A stretch of DNA of 41,697 nt from Candidatus Actinomarinales bacterium (GCA_004214055.1 SGYT01000004.1:1-41697), one strand, 5' to 3'. Counted from the first letter of the stretch, positions 1 to 11,664 are shown. Made by a program: numbers and translations. The notes: a model not told the origin generated them from the letters alone.

Positions 1-9
1 GAAGAGCGC

Positions 10-258
10 TTGGCTAAGAAGGCTGATAGAAATATTGGTCAATATTCAGGTGAAAAAGTTTCAAGACTAAAAAGAATTAGCAACTATATATTAGAAGTTA
101 AAACAGAGCTTAGTAGGGTCAACTGGCCTTCTGCGGATACACTTTCAACTTTTACTATTGTTACAGTTGTTACAATTATTACTATGACATTATTAATCTT
201 TGGAATGGATTTTGGTTTTAAGAATACATTGATTAACCTTTTATCTTTTGGAGAATAA
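10..258 (+). CDS. secE: Preprotein translocase subunit SecE
   Basis: 82 aa, single C-terminal TM, ELSRVNWPSADTL motif, directly upstream of nusG; TTG start, exact start uncertain at window edge. Confidence 0.9.
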   Translation: MAKKADRNIGQYSGEKVSRLKRISNYILEVKTELSRVNWPSADTLSTFTIVTVVTIITMTLLIFGMDFGFKNTLINLLSFGE

Positions 259-262
259 ATAA

Positions 263-883
263 ATGTCTGAAGAAGTATTAATAGAAGAACAAGAAGAAAA
301 TGAAAGTGTTGAGGACTTTTCCACCAAACAACATCCGTATGATTTACCAGGTGAGTGGTTTGTTTTAAATGCTCAGTCAGGGCATGAAAAGAAAGTAAGA
401 ACCAACATCTTAACGAGATTAAAGAATCTCCATTTAGAGGATAAAGTTTATGAAGTAGTAATACCAACAGATGAAGTTGTTGAGATACGTAATGGTAAGA
501 AAGTTAACGTAGAGAAGAAAACTTTTCCAGGGTATGTTCTTGTAAGGATGGATTTAGACGACGAAACATGGTATCAAATAAGAAACACACCTTCAGTAAT
601 TGGATTTGTTGGTTCAGGCAAGATGCCTATATCCCTATCAAAAAGAGAAATTGAAAGAATATTAGGGACCAATGAAGAAGTAGAAGTTAAAAAAGAATCT
701 CCAAAGTTTAAACCAGACTTTGAAACGGGTGAAACTGTAAGAGTTACTACTGGACCATTTGCTGACTTTAATGGAATTATTGAAGAAATTAATTTAGACC
801 AGTCAAAAGTCACAGTTTTGGTTAATATATTTGGACGGGAAACTCCAGTCGAACTTGGATTCACAGATATAGTTAAAAATTAG
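263..883 (+). CDS. nusG: Transcription termination/antitermination protein NusG
   Basis: [43 protein letters not shown] and C-terminal KOW domain. Confidence 0.97.
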   Translation: MSEEVLIEEQEENESVEDFSTKQHPYDLPGEWFVLNAQSGHEKKVRTNILTRLKNLHLEDKVYEVVIPTDEVVEIRNGKKVNVEKKTFPGYVLVRMDLDDETWYQIRNTPSVIGFVGSGKMPISLSKREIERILGTNEEVEVKKESPKFKPDFETGETVRVTTGPFADFNGIIEEINLDQSKVTVLVNIFGRETPVELGFTDIVKN

Positions 884-890
884 GATAACA

Positions 891-1451
891 ATGGCTAAAG
901 AAATAAAAGCAAAACTTAAATTACAAATACCCGGTGGGGGAGCAACACCTGCTCCACCAGTTGGCTCAGCACTCGGTCAGTACGGAGTAAATATTATGGA
1001 TTTTGTACAAGCATTCAACAATGACACTTCAAGCAGACAAGGAGAAATTGTCCCAGTAGAAATTACTATTTATGAAGATAATTCATTCTCATACACAACA
1101 AAGACAGCTCCAGCTTCATATTTAATTAAAAAAGCAATAGGTCTTAATTCTGGATCTCCTGAACCCCATAAAGAAAAAGTAGCTAACATTACTACTTCAC
1201 AACTTGAAAGCATTGCAGAGGCAAAGATGGAAGATTTAAATGCAAATGATATATCTGCAGCAGTTAAAATTATTGCTGGAACAGCAAGATCAATGGGTGT
1301 TACTGTAGACGGTGAAGCAATAGATGTTTTAGCTTCAAATGAAGCTGCAGAAAGCAGAGCTTCAGAAGAACCAGAGACAGAAGATTCAGTTCAAGATGAA
1401 GATCATTCGGAAGAGACTGTTGCTGTAGAAAGTAGCACAGAAGAAAATTAA
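891..1451 (+). CDS. rplK: 50S ribosomal protein L11 with acidic C-terminal extension
   Basis: [35 protein letters not shown] core; about 40 extra acidic residues at the C-terminus. Confidence 0.97.
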   Translation: MAKEIKAKLKLQIPGGGATPAPPVGSALGQYGVNIMDFVQAFNNDTSSRQGEIVPVEITIYEDNSFSYTTKTAPASYLIKKAIGLNSGSPEPHKEKVANITTSQLESIAEAKMEDLNANDISAAVKIIAGTARSMGVTVDGEAIDVLASNEAAESRASEEPETEDSVQDEDHSEETVAVESSTEEN

Positions 1452-1456
1452 TAGAT

Positions 1457-1490
1457 AGTTTGGGAGATTATTTAATCGTTTGAACCAAAA
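1457..1490 (+). promoter_or_regulatory. Candidate L1-binding hairpin between rplK and rplA
   Basis: TTTGG (1459-1463) pairs with CCAAA (1485-1489); inner GATT/AATC stem; asymmetric internal loop resembling L1-binding sites; SD GGAG follows immediately. Confidence 0.4.
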
Positions 1491-1498
1491 GGAGTTAT

Positions 1499-2185
1499 AT
1501 GAAAAAATACGGAAAAAGATACAATCAGGCAAAAGAAAATATTTCTGATTCAGAAACATCAAAAGAAGACTCAATTAATATCTGTAAAGAAAATGCAACG
1601 GCTAATTTTGATGAGTCGGTAGACGTTGTTTTTTCTCTAGGTATAGATCCTGAAGATGCTGAGCAAAATATAAGAACAACAGTTTCACTTCCAAACGGAA
1701 CAGGAAAAGAAGTAAAAATTGCAGTTTTTGCTGGTGGAGAGCAGCTATCTGAAGCTGAAAGTGCTGGGGCAGATATTGTTGGAGGAAAAGAGCTTGCAAC
1801 AAAAGTTACTTCGGAAGAAAAATTAGATGCAGATGTTGTCATTTCTACGCCTGAAATGATGGCTGAGGTTGGTCAGTTAGGTAAAATTCTTGGTCCTCAA
1901 GGGTTAATGCCAAATCCAAAAACAGGAACAGTCACAACGAATGTAGCTAAAGCTGTTGAAGATTTTAAAAAAGGAAAAGTCGAAATAAAAAATGATAAAT
2001 TAGGGAATGTTCATTTAGCTATTGGAAAATCATCATTTGATACAAATAAATTATTAGAAAATTTTAATGAGGTGATAGCAGTAGTAGAAAAAGCAAGGCC
2101 AGCTTCTACTAAGGGTGATTATGTAAAATCAGTTCATATTTCATCAACTATGGGACCTTCTTTATCTGTTGATATAAATTTATAA
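1499..2185 (+). CDS. rplA: 50S ribosomal protein L1
   Basis: MAEVGQLGKILGPQGLMPNPKTGTVT signature. Confidence 0.96.
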   Translation: MKKYGKRYNQAKENISDSETSKEDSINICKENATANFDESVDVVFSLGIDPEDAEQNIRTTVSLPNGTGKEVKIAVFAGGEQLSEAESAGADIVGGKELATKVTSEEKLDADVVISTPEMMAEVGQLGKILGPQGLMPNPKTGTVTTNVAKAVEDFKKGKVEIKNDKLGNVHLAIGKSSFDTNKLLENFNEVIAVVEKARPASTKGDYVKSVHISSTMGPSLSVDINL

Positions 2186-2191
2186 ATTTCA

Positions 2192-2219
2192 TTGCTCATA
2201 AATTTTTTAAGACTATATT
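2192..2219 (+). promoter_or_regulatory. Putative sigma70-type promoter for rplJL
   Basis: TTGCTC (2192-2197), 16-nt spacer, TATATT (2214-2219), upstream of L10 leader. Confidence 0.55.
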
Positions 2220-2236
2220 ATTTAAGAACAATTAAA

Positions 2237-2312
2237 ACCAAAGACCGATAGTGGCGTGCCTTAATATCTATCGCAGGTATACAGTAGGTCCTTGGTATGC
2301 AAGGATTTTTTT
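2237..2312 (+). ncRNA. L10 leader (ribosomal protein leader RNA)
   Basis: Position upstream of rplJ; ACCAAAGACC (2237-2246) pairs with GGTCCTTGGT (2287-2296) with one mismatch; internal GATAG/CTATC stem; GTGCCTTAAT...GCAGGT resembling the L10-leader core. Confidence 0.8.
2289..2312 (+). terminator. Terminator-like/SD-sequestering hairpin in L10 leader
   Basis: TCCTTG (2289-2294) / CAAGGA (2300-2305) followed by 7 T ending at the rplJ ATG. Confidence 0.55.
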
Positions 2313-2909
2313 ATGGTAAGAGAAGAAAAAGTAGAAGCAGTAAAAGAATTAGAAGAAATTTTTAAATCTGCAGGTACATTAGTAATGGCTGAATACAGAG
2401 GGCTTACTGTAAGTCAGCAAACACAATTAAGAAAAGATTTAAAGAATGCCGGTGCATCTTTTAGTGTAGTAAAAATGAGCCTTGCAAAGAGAGCTGCTGA
2501 AAATGTTGGTTATAAAGATATACTTGAATACTTTGCTGGACCGACAGGGGTAACTGTTATTGAATCAGATCCTGTTGAAGCTGCGAAAGTCCTAAAAGAA
2601 TTTTCCAAAGAAAATGAAGCTTTTATAGTTAAAGGTGGATTAATGGATAAAGAGCCATTAACAATCGAGCAATTAAATGTTTTAGCTTCTATTGATTCCA
2701 GAGATGTTTTACTAGCAAAAATTGCAGGAGGCTTTAACGCACCAGTGTCTAAATTAGCAGGAACTTTAAAAGCAGTTTTAAATAAATCTGGTTTTGCATT
2801 TAAGGCACTAATTGAAAAGAAAGAATCGACAGGAGAAATAAGTTCTGAAAGTGAAAAGTCTGAAGTTTCTAATGAAGCTGAGGAAGAAATTAAGAAAGAG
2901 GAGGAATAA
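2313..2909 (+). CDS. rplJ: 50S ribosomal protein L10 (start moved from ORF start 2292 to ATG 2313)
   Basis: [42 protein letters not shown] at 2301-2305; the upstream ATG at 2297 lies within the leader hairpin. Confidence 0.93.
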   Translation: MVREEKVEAVKELEEIFKSAGTLVMAEYRGLTVSQQTQLRKDLKNAGASFSVVKMSLAKRAAENVGYKDILEYFAGPTGVTVIESDPVEAAKVLKEFSKENEAFIVKGGLMDKEPLTIEQLNVLASIDSRDVLLAKIAGGFNAPVSKLAGTLKAVLNKSGFAFKALIEKKESTGEISSESEKSEVSNEAEEEIKKEEE

Positions 2910-3295
2910 TGGCAAAAATGACAACAGAAGAGTTGCTCGCTATTTTCGAAGAAATGTCAGTCTTAGAATTAAAAGAATTCTTAGATGCTTTTGAGGAAAA
3001 ATTTGATGTAACTGCTGCTGCTCCAATGGCTGTAGCTGCTGCACCAGCTGGTGGAGGAGACGGTGGAGGCTCAGAGGAGGAGAAAGATTCATTTGATGTT
3101 GTTCTTGCAGATGCTGGTGGACAAAAAATACAAGTAATCAAAGAGGTAAGAGGCCTAACGAGTTTGGGACTTAAAGAAGCAAAAGAACTTGTAGATGGTG
3201 CACCATCAGACATTCTTACAGGTGTTTCTAAAGAAGATGCTGATAAAGCGAAAGAAGCACTTGAAGGAGCTGGCGCAACTGTAGAACTCAAATAA
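2909..3295 (+). CDS. rplL: 50S ribosomal protein L7/L12
   Basis: Conserved C-terminal domain [27 protein letters not shown]. Confidence 0.97.
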   Translation: MAKMTTEELLAIFEEMSVLELKEFLDAFEEKFDVTAAAPMAVAAAPAGGGDGGGSEEEKDSFDVVLADAGGQKIQVIKEVRGLTSLGLKEAKELVDGAPSDILTGVSKEDADKAKEALEGAGATVELK

Positions 3296-3311
3296 TTCTC
3301 ATATTATTTGT

Positions 3312-3339
3312 TTGCTTATATAAAAAGTACTAATATACT
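3312..3339 (+). promoter_or_regulatory. Putative promoter for rpoBC
   Basis: TTGCTT (3312-3317), 16-nt spacer, TATACT (3334-3339). Confidence 0.5.
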
Positions 3340-3380
3340 GTGTTCTTCGGTACCACTTATTAATTTTTTGAGGAGGATAG

Positions 3381-6300
3381 TTGTCCGCTGTTCAGAATTC
3401 TAGGCTTTCGTTTGCAAAAATTCCCAAAGTTCTAGAAATTCCAGATTTATTAATTGTTCAAAAAGATTCATTTCGTTGGTTTATGGAAGAAGGCTTAAAA
3501 GATATCTTAAATGAGATTACTCCAATAGAAGATTTTTCCGGAAGATTCTCTTTAAAGTTTTTAGATCATAAGTTCGAGGAACCTTTAAAAACTTTAGAAG
3601 AATGTAAAATAACTGATGCTACTTACTCTCAACCTCTTTATGTTATAGCGCAGTTTCTAGATAGGGAAACTGGACAATTGAAAGAGCAGACAGTCTTCCT
3701 TGGTGATTTCCCAATAATGTCTGATACTGGAACTTTTATTATCAATGGGACAGAGAGAGTAATTGTTAGTCAACTTGTTAGATCACCAGGAGTTTATTTT
3801 TCTTCTGAAATTGAAAAAACATCTGACAAAGAAATATATATTGGAAAAATGATTCCAGGAAGAGGAGCTTGGTTAGAGTTTGATACTGATAAGAGAGACA
3901 CGGTCGGAGTTAGAGTTGATAGAAAAAGACGTCAACATATTACATCATTTTTAAGAGCACTATATGCAGTCGACCCAGAAAAGTGGGGTAAATATAAAAT
4001 TGAAACAAAAGAAGATGCAATTGATTTGTTTGGAGACTACCCATCAATATTAAACACTATTGAACGTGATTCTGATACCAGTGCAGAAGAAGCTTTAGTT
4101 GATCTTTATAGAAAATTGAGACCTGGTGAGCCAGCAACAGTTGAGTCAGCAAGAAATCTGGTTAAGCAAATGTTTTACACTCCAAAAAGATATGACTTAA
4201 CAAAAGTAGGAAGGTATAAAGTCGAGCAAAAACTTGGAAGAGACTATGGAGAAAAAGATGCTGAGACTTACTCAACAGAAGTAGACGGAATGATAAGAAT
4301 CGAAGATATGATTGATTCAATAAAATATGTAATTGCTTTACATGCTGGAGAGAATACTTTTAGTAATCACTTAAACAGGGAAATACAAGTTCGTTTAGAT
4401 GATATTGATCATTTTGGAAATCGAAGAATTAGGACAGTTGGAGAACTTGTACAGAACCAAGTAAGAGTTGGATTAAGCAGGCTCGAAAGAGTTGTAAGGG
4501 AAAGAATGACAACTCAAGAACCAGAAGCAATAACTCCACAATCTCTGATCAACATAAGGCCAATTCAAGCTTCTTTAAAAGAATTTTTTGGAACAAGTCA
4601 GTTGAGTCAATTTATGGATCAGCCAAACCCAATAGCTGCACTTACACACAGAAGAAGGCTTTCAGCTCTTGGACCAGGAGGTTTATCAAGAGAGAGAGCA
4701 GGTTTTGAAGTAAGGGATGTCCATCCTTCTCACTATGGAAGAATGTGTCCAATTGAAACTCCAGAAGGTCCAAATATTGGCTTAATTGGAACTTTAGCTA
4801 CATATGGAAAAGTTAATAAGTTTGGCTTTATTGAAACTCCATATTGGAAAGTTGAAAGTGGTATTGTTAAAACAAATAAAGCAGTTTATTTGACCGCTGC
4901 TCAAGAGGATGATTTTACAATTGCCCAAGCAAATGCACCATTAAATGAAGACGGTACTTTTAAAAATAAAAAAGTTTTATGTAGGCAAACTGATGGTCAA
5001 ATTTCTTTCATCAACCCAAAAGAAATTGACTACATGGATGTAAGCCCAAAACAAATTTGTTCAGTTACAACTGCTCTTATTCCATTTCTAGAACATGATG
5101 ATGCAAACAGGGCTCTTATGGGTTCTAATATGCAACGACAAGCTGTTCCCTTGGTTAAGACTGAAGCACCTTACGTTGGAACAGGAATGGAAGAAAATGT
5201 TGCTCGTGATTCAGGAGAAGCTTTAATTTCAAAGATAAACGGAGAGGTGGAATCTGTAACTGGTGATGAAATTACTGTTAAGGAACAAGGAACAAATAAA
5301 AAGATTTCACACGAGATAAGAAAATTTAAGAGGTCAAATCAAGCAACATCAGTTAATCAGAAGCCGCTAGTCAGAGTTGGTGTAAAAGTAAAACCTGGAG
5401 ATGTTTTAGCCGACGGACCAAGTACCCAAGGAGGAGAATTAGCTTTAGGCAAGAATCTTTTAGTTGCATATATGCCTTGGGATGGATACAACTATGAAGA
5501 TTCAATTGTAATTTCTGAAAGGCTTGTAAAGGAAGATATTTTAACATCAGTACATATAGCTGAACATGAAATTGAAGCGAGGGATACGAAACTAGGAGAG
5601 GAAGAAATAACCAGAGACATACCTAATGTAGCAGAAGAAGTTCTTATGGATTTAGACGAGATGGGAATAGTTAGAATTGGTGCTGAAGTAACACCAGGAG
5701 ATTATCTTGTTGGAAAAGTAACACCTAAAGGTGAAACAGAGTTAACTCCTGAAGAAAGATTATTGAGAGCTATTTTTGGAGAAAAAGCAAGAGAAGTTAG
5801 AGATACTTCATTAAGGGTTCCTCACGGTGAAAGAGGAAAAGTTATAGATATACAGATTCTAAAAAGAGATGATGGAGCTGACCTACCACCTGGAGTCAAT
5901 CAAAAGGTAAGAGTATATGTAGCGATACAAAGAAAAATACAAGTAGGAGATAAATTATCAGGTAGGCATGGAAACAAAGGGGTTATTTCTAAAATTAATA
6001 CAATTGAAGACATGCCTTTTCTCGAAGATGGGACACCAGTTGATATTTTGCTTTCTCCTTTAGGTGTACCAAGTCGTATGAATTTAGGTCAAATTTTAGA
6101 AACTCATCTTGGATGGGCTTCTGATCAGGGGTGGCAAGAGTTTAATGGTTCTTCAAAAGCTTCAGAAGGAGCTGACCCAGGAACTTTGATTTCAACTCCT
6201 GTTTTTGATGGTGCAGAAGAAGAAGAAATTCATGAAATTTTGAGAAATGTTAATCCAAATAGAGATGGGAATAGATTAGTTGATGAAGATGGGAAAGCTA

Positions 6301-6800
6301 CTTTATTTGACGGAAGAACTGGTGAACCATTTGATTCAAGGATTACAGTTGGATATACATATATATTAAAACTTATACATTTGGTTGATGAAAAGATTCA
6401 TGCAAGATCTACAGGGCCTTACTCAATGATTACACAGCAACCACTTGGAGGTAAAGCTCAATTTGGTGGCCAAAGATTTGGAGAAATGGAAGTTTGGGCC
6501 TTAGAAGCTTATGGAGCTAGTTATGCTTTACAAGAATTATTAACTATTAAGTCAGATGACACAGTAGGTCGTGTGAAAGTATATGAATCCATCGTTAAGG
6601 GTGATAATATTCCTGAACCTGGAATTCCAGAATCTTTTAAAGTTTTGTTAAAAGAAATGCAGAGTCTTTGTTTAAATGTTGAGATTCTTTCAGCAGGAGA
6701 AGAAATTTCTATGAAAGAAATAAGCGATGAATATGTAAAGACTGCCGAGACTTTAGGTATTGACATGACAAGACCAGAAGAAGACGAGGCAGAGGTTTAA
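3381..6800 (+). CDS. rpoB: DNA-directed RNA polymerase subunit beta
   Basis: 1139 aa; [40 protein letters not shown] start after AGGAGG. Confidence 0.98.
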   Translation: MSAVQNSRLSFAKIPKVLEIPDLLIVQKDSFRWFMEEGLKDILNEITPIEDFSGRFSLKFLDHKFEEPLKTLEECKITDATYSQPLYVIAQFLDRETGQLKEQTVFLGDFPIMSDTGTFIINGTERVIVSQLVRSPGVYFSSEIEKTSDKEIYIGKMIPGRGAWLEFDTDKRDTVGVRVDRKRRQHITSFLRALYAVDPEKWGKYKIETKEDAIDLFGDYPSILNTIERDSDTSAEEALVDLYRKLRPGEPATVESARNLVKQMFYTPKRYDLTKVGRYKVEQKLGRDYGEKDAETYSTEVDGMIRIEDMIDSIKYVIALHAGENTFSNHLNREIQVRLDDIDHFGNRRIRTVGELVQNQVRVGLSRLERVVRERMTTQEPEAITPQSLINIRPIQASLKEFFGTSQLSQFMDQPNPIAALTHRRRLSALGPGGLSRERAGFEVRDVHPSHYGRMCPIETPEGPNIGLIGTLATYGKVNKFGFIETPYWKVESGIVKTNKAVYLTAAQEDDFTIAQANAPLNEDGTFKNKKVLCRQTDGQISFINPKEIDYMDVSPKQICSVTTALIPFLEHDDANRALMGSNMQRQAVPLVKTEAPYVGTGMEENVARDSGEALISKINGEVESVTGDEITVKEQGTNKKISHEIRKFKRSNQATSVNQKPLVRVGVKVKPGDVLADGPSTQGGELALGKNLLVAYMPWDGYNYEDSIVISERLVKEDILTSVHIAEHEIEARDTKLGEEEITRDIPNVAEEVLMDLDEMGIVRIGAEVTPGDYLVGKVTPKGETELTPEERLLRAIFGEKAREVRDTSLRVPHGERGKVIDIQILKRDDGADLPPGVNQKVRVYVAIQRKIQVGDKLSGRHGNKGVISKINTIEDMPFLEDGTPVDILLSPLGVPSRMNLGQILETHLGWASDQGWQEFNGSSKASEGADPGTLISTPVFDGAEEEEIHEILRNVNPNRDGNRLVDEDGKATLFDGRTGEPFDSRITVGYTYILKLIHLVDEKIHARSTGPYSMITQQPLGGKAQFGGQRFGEMEVWALEAYGASYALQELLTIKSDDTVGRVKVYESIVKGDNIPEPGIPESFKVLLKEMQSLCLNVEILSAGEEISMKEISDEYVKTAETLGIDMTRPEEDEAEV

Positions 6801-6809
6801 GGAAAACTA

Positions 6810-9800
6810 ATGGAAAAAGTATTTGATGAACTAAGTATAAGTTTGGCAACGACAGAACAAATGAGAAGTTGGTCTTTCGGGGAAGTAAAAAAGCCTGAAA
6901 CAATTAACTATAGAACACTCAAACCTGAGAAAGAAGGCCTTTTTGATGAAAGAATATTTGGACCAACAAAAGATTGGGAATGTTCATGTGGAAGGTATAA
7001 GAGGATTCGTTATAGAGGAATTATATGTGAAAGATGTGGGGTAGAGGTTACTAGGAGAGAAGTAAGAAGAGAAAGAATGGGTCATATTGAATTAGCTGCT
7101 CCGGTTACACATATTTGGTATTTTAAAGGAGTTCCTAGTCGTCTTGGTTACTTCTTAGATATGTCTCCTAAAGAATTAGAGAAAGTAATTTATTTTGCTG
7201 CTTATCTTGTTGTTTCCATTGATGATAAAAAAAGAAAAAAAGATTTAAAAGAATTAGAAGAAGCGGTAGTTGCAGAGGTAGAGATTGTTGAAGAAGATCA
7301 AGAAGATTGGGAGAAAAAAAGAAATAAACAAAAAAAATTAGAGCTTAAAGCAATGGAAGATGGGAAAGTTCCTGAAGCTGAAATTCAATTAAGAAGCAAA
7401 GAGATAGATAAAGAAATGAGGCAAAAAAGAGCAAAGTCAGATGCTGAAATAAAAATTATTGAAGAAGCATTTCAAACTTTAAAAACTTTAAAGCCGAAAA
7501 CTTTGATAGAAAATGATACTTTATGGCGAGAGATGATTGATAAATATGATGAATATTTTACTGGAGGAATGGGAGCTGAAGCAGTAAGAGAGCTTGTTGG
7601 GTTAGTCGATCTAAAAAAAGAAATGGAAAAATTAAATTCAGATTTAGATTCTAAATCTGCTCAAAGGCGTCAAAGAGCAATACAAAGAATGAAGGTTATA
7701 AAACCTTTTGCAGACGGAAAGAATCCTCCTGAAGCAATGATTTTGGAAGTTATTCCGGTCATACCACCAGAACTAAGACCCATGGTTCAGCTAGACGGTG
7801 GTAGGTTTGCCACTTCTGATTTAAATGATTTATATAGAAGATTAATAAATAGAAATAACAGACTAAAAAAATTATTAGAACTTGGAGCTCCTGAAATAAT
7901 AATTAGTAATGAAAAAAGAATGCTTCAAGAATCTGTTGATGCATTATTTGACAACGGGAGAAGAGGGAGAGCTGTTGCTGGCGCAGGAGGGAGAGGATTA
8001 AAATCACTTTCCGACATGCTTAAAGGTAAACAAGGTAGGTTTAGACAGAATTTACTTGGAAAAAGAGTTGATTATTCAGCACGGTCAGTGATTGTAGTAG
8101 GTCCCCACTTAGAATTACAACAATGTGGTCTTCCAAAAATGATGGCTTTAGAGTTATTTAAACCTTTTGTAATGAAGAGACTTGTTGAACTTGGTTTAGC
8201 TCAAAACATTAAATCTGCTAAAAGAATGGTTGAGAGATCAAGAGCACAAGTATGGGATGTTTTAGCTGAAGTTATCGAAGAACATCCAGTACTATTAAAT
8301 CGAGCACCAACTTTACACAGATTAGGAATCCAAGCATTCGAACCAATTCTTGTGGAAGGAAAAGCGGTACAAGTACATCCTCTAGTTTGTGAAGCATTTA
8401 ATGCCGACTTCGATGGAGACCAAATGGCTGTTCATGTTCCTTTATCTTCAGAAGCACAAGCTGAAGCAAAAATCTTAATGTTAGCAACTAACAATGTTCT
8501 TTCGCCTGCAAGTGGAAACCCAATTGTTTCACCTAGCCAAGATATGGTAATAGGTCTTTATTACATATCTGAGTGTCATGATGATTTAGAATCAGCTGAA
8601 AAGTCTTACGTTGATATGAATGAAGCTCAATTGGCTTATGAAGCAGGGCATATTAAATTGCAGACGCCAATAAAAGTAAGGGTTCATAATCTTGCAGGAG
8701 ATTCAGAATTACACTCTCAATTAAAGAATAGATTTTCAGAACTAATTGGTGATAAACCTGTTAATGGTAATCAATTAATAAACACAACTTTAGGAAGAAT
8801 GATATTAAATACTATACTTCCTGAGGATTTTCCATATATACATTCAACTGTCAGAAAACCAGAGATGAGAAAAATTATTTCAGAAGTTATTGAGAGATAC
8901 AATAAAGCTGAATTGAGATCTTTCTTAGACTCAATGAAAGAAATAGGTTTTAAATTTGGTGCAAAAGCAGGCTTAACGGTAGCTATGAATGATGTAAAAA
9001 CTCCTCCATTGAAAAATGAAATATTAGAAAAATATGAAAAAAAGGCTGAAGAAGTTGAAAAGCAATTTAAGGATGACATTATTACAGAAACCGAAAGAAA
9101 ACAAAAAATTATTGAAATTTGGAATGAGGCAACAGATCAAGTTCAGTATGCAATGAGTGAGGAGCTTGAGTCAGAAAAATTTAATCCAGTAGATATGATG
9201 GTGAAATCAGGCGCGCGTGGAAATATGATGCAAGTTAGACAGTTAGCTGGGATGAGAGGATTAGTTGCGAACCCAAAGGGTGATATTATTGAAAGACCTA
9301 TTAAGAGCAACTTCAGAGAAGGAATGTCAGTATTAGAATATTTCATTTCAACTCACGGAGCTAGAAAAGGGCTCGCTGACACAGCCTTAAGAACTGCAGA
9401 TTCAGGATATCTAACTAGAAGACTTGTAGATGTTGCAGCAGGAATTGTTATCAAGAATAAAGGAGATGAAAATATTGACTGGAGGGGAACAAGTAAAAAA
9501 GTTAGGGAAAAAGACGGAGAAGTAAGTAAATACTTGCACTCAAGTATTTTTGGTAGAGTTTTAAGTGAAGATATAAAAGTCAATAAAAAAGTAGTACAGT
9601 TTGGGGACAAGCAAAAATTAAATAAAGGTACTTATATTGATGCAGAGGCTTTAGATGCAATTGCTAAATCAGGTGTAGACAATATAAAGATACTTTCTCC
9701 ATTTAACTCACTTGATCCAGAATCAATGGAAGCATTATGTTATGGATTTAGTTTAGCTACTGCAAGACCTGTTGAAGAGGGAGAAGCAGTAGGGATAATA

Positions 9801-10733
9801 TCTGCACAATCTATTGGAGAACCTGGAACACAATTAACAATGAGAACATTTCATACTGGCGGTGTTGTTGGTTTAGATATTACGTCAGGATTACCAAGAA
9901 TTGTAGAATTATTTGAAGCAAGAACACCTAAAGGAAAAGCAGTCCTATCTGATATAGAAGGTAAAGTGAAGTCTATTGAGATTAATGAAGAAGGAAATAG
10001 AATTGTAACAATCACAAGTGATAATGGAGAAAAAGAAATCCCTGTTTTAAGAAGGCAGACATTATTAATTGATCAAGGAGACAAAGTTGAAGCCGGTCAA
10101 GCTTTGACTAATGGACCTAAAGACCCGAAAGAAGTTTTACAGATAAATGGTGTTAGAACATGCCAAGAATATCTTGTAGATGAAGTGCAAAAAACTTATC
10201 GTGATCAAGGAGTTGAAGTTCATGATAAGCATGTTGAAATGATAGTTCGACAAATGTTAAGAAGAGTGAGAATTGTTAAAACTAATGATTCCGATTTCTT
10301 ACCTAATGAATTAGTTGATTCAACTTTGCATAGAGTTGCTAGTAATGAACTAGTAAAGAAAGGAAAAGCACCTGCTGAGGGTAGACCAGAACTTATGGGT
10401 ATCACCAAAGCTAGTCTTGCAACAGATTCATGGTTATCAGCAGCTTCTTTTCAAGAGACAACAAGAGTACTAACGGAGGCAGCTATGAAAAAGAGCACAG
10501 ACGCTCTTACAGGCCTTAAGGAGAATGTAATTATTGGTACATTAATACCTGCTGGAACAGGTTCGGATGCTTATCAAAAATTGAATCCTTCTTTACCTGG
10601 TGCTCCTGAAGTTTCTGAATTAGGATTTATGGAGGTTTCTTCAGAAAATCAAGATTCTGAAGATGATTCTCTTCCAAATCCTGCACAATGGCTAGCTATG
10701 TTAGGCGATGAAGGAGATGAAGAAACAGAGTAA
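6810..10733 (+). CDS. rpoC: DNA-directed RNA polymerase subunit beta'
   Basis: [16 protein letters not shown] catalytic motif; first zinc site CSCG...CERCG intact; second zinc site degenerate; insertion typical of actinobacterial RpoC. Confidence 0.98.
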   Translation: MEKVFDELSISLATTEQMRSWSFGEVKKPETINYRTLKPEKEGLFDERIFGPTKDWECSCGRYKRIRYRGIICERCGVEVTRREVRRERMGHIELAAPVTHIWYFKGVPSRLGYFLDMSPKELEKVIYFAAYLVVSIDDKKRKKDLKELEEAVVAEVEIVEEDQEDWEKKRNKQKKLELKAMEDGKVPEAEIQLRSKEIDKEMRQKRAKSDAEIKIIEEAFQTLKTLKPKTLIENDTLWREMIDKYDEYFTGGMGAEAVRELVGLVDLKKEMEKLNSDLDSKSAQRRQRAIQRMKVIKPFADGKNPPEAMILEVIPVIPPELRPMVQLDGGRFATSDLNDLYRRLINRNNRLKKLLELGAPEIIISNEKRMLQESVDALFDNGRRGRAVAGAGGRGLKSLSDMLKGKQGRFRQNLLGKRVDYSARSVIVVGPHLELQQCGLPKMMALELFKPFVMKRLVELGLAQNIKSAKRMVERSRAQVWDVLAEVIEEHPVLLNRAPTLHRLGIQAFEPILVEGKAVQVHPLVCEAFNADFDGDQMAVHVPLSSEAQAEAKILMLATNNVLSPASGNPIVSPSQDMVIGLYYISECHDDLESAEKSYVDMNEAQLAYEAGHIKLQTPIKVRVHNLAGDSELHSQLKNRFSELIGDKPVNGNQLINTTLGRMILNTILPEDFPYIHSTVRKPEMRKIISEVIERYNKAELRSFLDSMKEIGFKFGAKAGLTVAMNDVKTPPLKNEILEKYEKKAEEVEKQFKDDIITETERKQKIIEIWNEATDQVQYAMSEELESEKFNPVDMMVKSGARGNMMQVRQLAGMRGLVANPKGDIIERPIKSNFREGMSVLEYFISTHGARKGLADTALRTADSGYLTRRLVDVAAGIVIKNKGDENIDWRGTSKKVREKDGEVSKYLHSSIFGRVLSEDIKVNKKVVQFGDKQKLNKGTYIDAEALDAIAKSGVDNIKILSPFNSLDPESMEALCYGFSLATARPVEEGEAVGIISAQSIGEPGTQLTMRTFHTGGVVGLDITSGLPRIVELFEARTPKGKAVLSDIEGKVKSIEINEEGNRIVTITSDNGEKEIPVLRRQTLLIDQGDKVEAGQALTNGPKDPKEVLQINGVRTCQEYLVDEVQKTYRDQGVEVHDKHVEMIVRQMLRRVRIVKTNDSDFLPNELVDSTLHRVASNELVKKGKAPAEGRPELMGITKASLATDSWLSAASFQETTRVLTEAAMKKSTDALTGLKENVIIGTLIPAGTGSDAYQKLNPSLPGAPEVSELGFMEVSSENQDSEDDSLPNPAQWLAMLGDEGDEETE

Positions 10734-10751
10734 AAACTTGTGAATAATTCA

Positions 10752-10780
10752 TTGTTGTAAGTTTGAATCTGTCATATACT
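10752..10780 (+). promoter_or_regulatory. Putative promoter for the str operon
   Basis: TTGTTG (10752-10757), 17-nt spacer, TATACT (10775-10780). Confidence 0.5.
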
Positions 10781-10823
10781 TCTTTTTCGGTAAGAAAAAT
10801 ACTAATTTTAGATTGGAATAATA

Positions 10824-11198
10824 ATGCCTACCACACAACAGTTGGTTAGAAAAGGACGAAAATCTAAAGTGTCTAAAGAAAAGACACCTGGATTAAGAGG
10901 AGCACCTCAAAGGAGAGGTGTTTGTACTCGTGTATACACAGTTACCCCAAAAAAACCTAATTCGGCTTTAAGAAAAGTTTGCAGAGTAAGACTTTCAACA
11001 GGTACTGAAGTTACTGCCTATATTCCAGGGGAAGGTCACAATCTTCAAGAGCACTCAATTGTTTTAGTTAGAGGAGGTAGGGTCAAAGATCTTCCAGGGG
11101 TAAGATATAAAGTTATTAGAGGTGCTCTGGACACCGGAGGTGTGGCAGAAAGAAAGCAAGCTAGATCAAGATACGGAAGTAAAAAAGATCAGTCATGA
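10824..11198 (+). CDS. rpsL: 30S ribosomal protein S12
   Basis: [12 protein letters not shown]...[14 protein letters not shown]. Confidence 0.98.
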   Translation: MPTTQQLVRKGRKSKVSKEKTPGLRGAPQRRGVCTRVYTVTPKKPNSALRKVCRVRLSTGTEVTAYIPGEGHNLQEHSIVLVRGGRVKDLPGVRYKVIRGALDTGGVAERKQARSRYGSKKDQS

Positions 11199-11662
11199 GA
11201 AGAGGACCATCATTAAAAAGAAAGCCAGAAGCAGACCCTTTATTTAATAGTATTTTGGTATCTCAGTTAACTAATCAAATTTTGTTAGATGGAAAAAAGG
11301 ATACAGCTAGGAATATTGTTTATAAAGCGCTTGAGCTTGTTGAGAAGCAAGTTGGAGGAGACCCATTAAATACCTTGAAAGAAGCTTTTGAAAATGTGAA
11401 ACCTCAAATTGAAACAAAATCACGCAGAGTAGGTGGAACTAATTATCAAGTACCTATGGAAGTTCCACATAGAAGAGGCACAACTTTAGCAATCAGGTGG
11501 ATTGTTGACGCATCAAGGAAAAGAGGCGAAAAAACAATGCATGAAAGACTGGGTCGTGAGATTCTTGATGCTAGTAAGAATTCAGGTGCTTCAGTTAAGA
11601 AAAGAGAAGATGTTCATAAAATGGCAGAATCAAACAGAGCTTTTGCTCACTATAGGTGGTAA
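11195..11662 (+). CDS. rpsG: 30S ribosomal protein S7
   Basis: [19 protein letters not shown]; 4-nt overlap with rpsL. Confidence 0.98.
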   Translation: MRRGPSLKRKPEADPLFNSILVSQLTNQILLDGKKDTARNIVYKALELVEKQVGGDPLNTLKEAFENVKPQIETKSRRVGGTNYQVPMEVPHRRGTTLAIRWIVDASRKRGEKTMHERLGREILDASKNSGASVKKREDVHKMAESNRAFAHYRW

Positions 11663-11664
11663 TC

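Noticed and set aside
84-467. Minus-strand ORF of 127 aa (and all other minus-strand ORFs in the track)
   Set aside because: All lie antisense to well-supported conserved genes and show no recognisable family; expected by-products of AT-rich codon usage
2292-2312. N-terminal extension MVCKDFF of the L10 ORF
   Set aside because: It lies in the L10 leader hairpin; ATG 2313 has a properly spaced AAGGA and matches the L10 N-terminus
10734-10772. Possible terminator after rpoC (AAACTT...AAGTTT)
   Set aside because: Weak AT-only stem with a long loop and no T tract, overlapping the putative rpsL promoter
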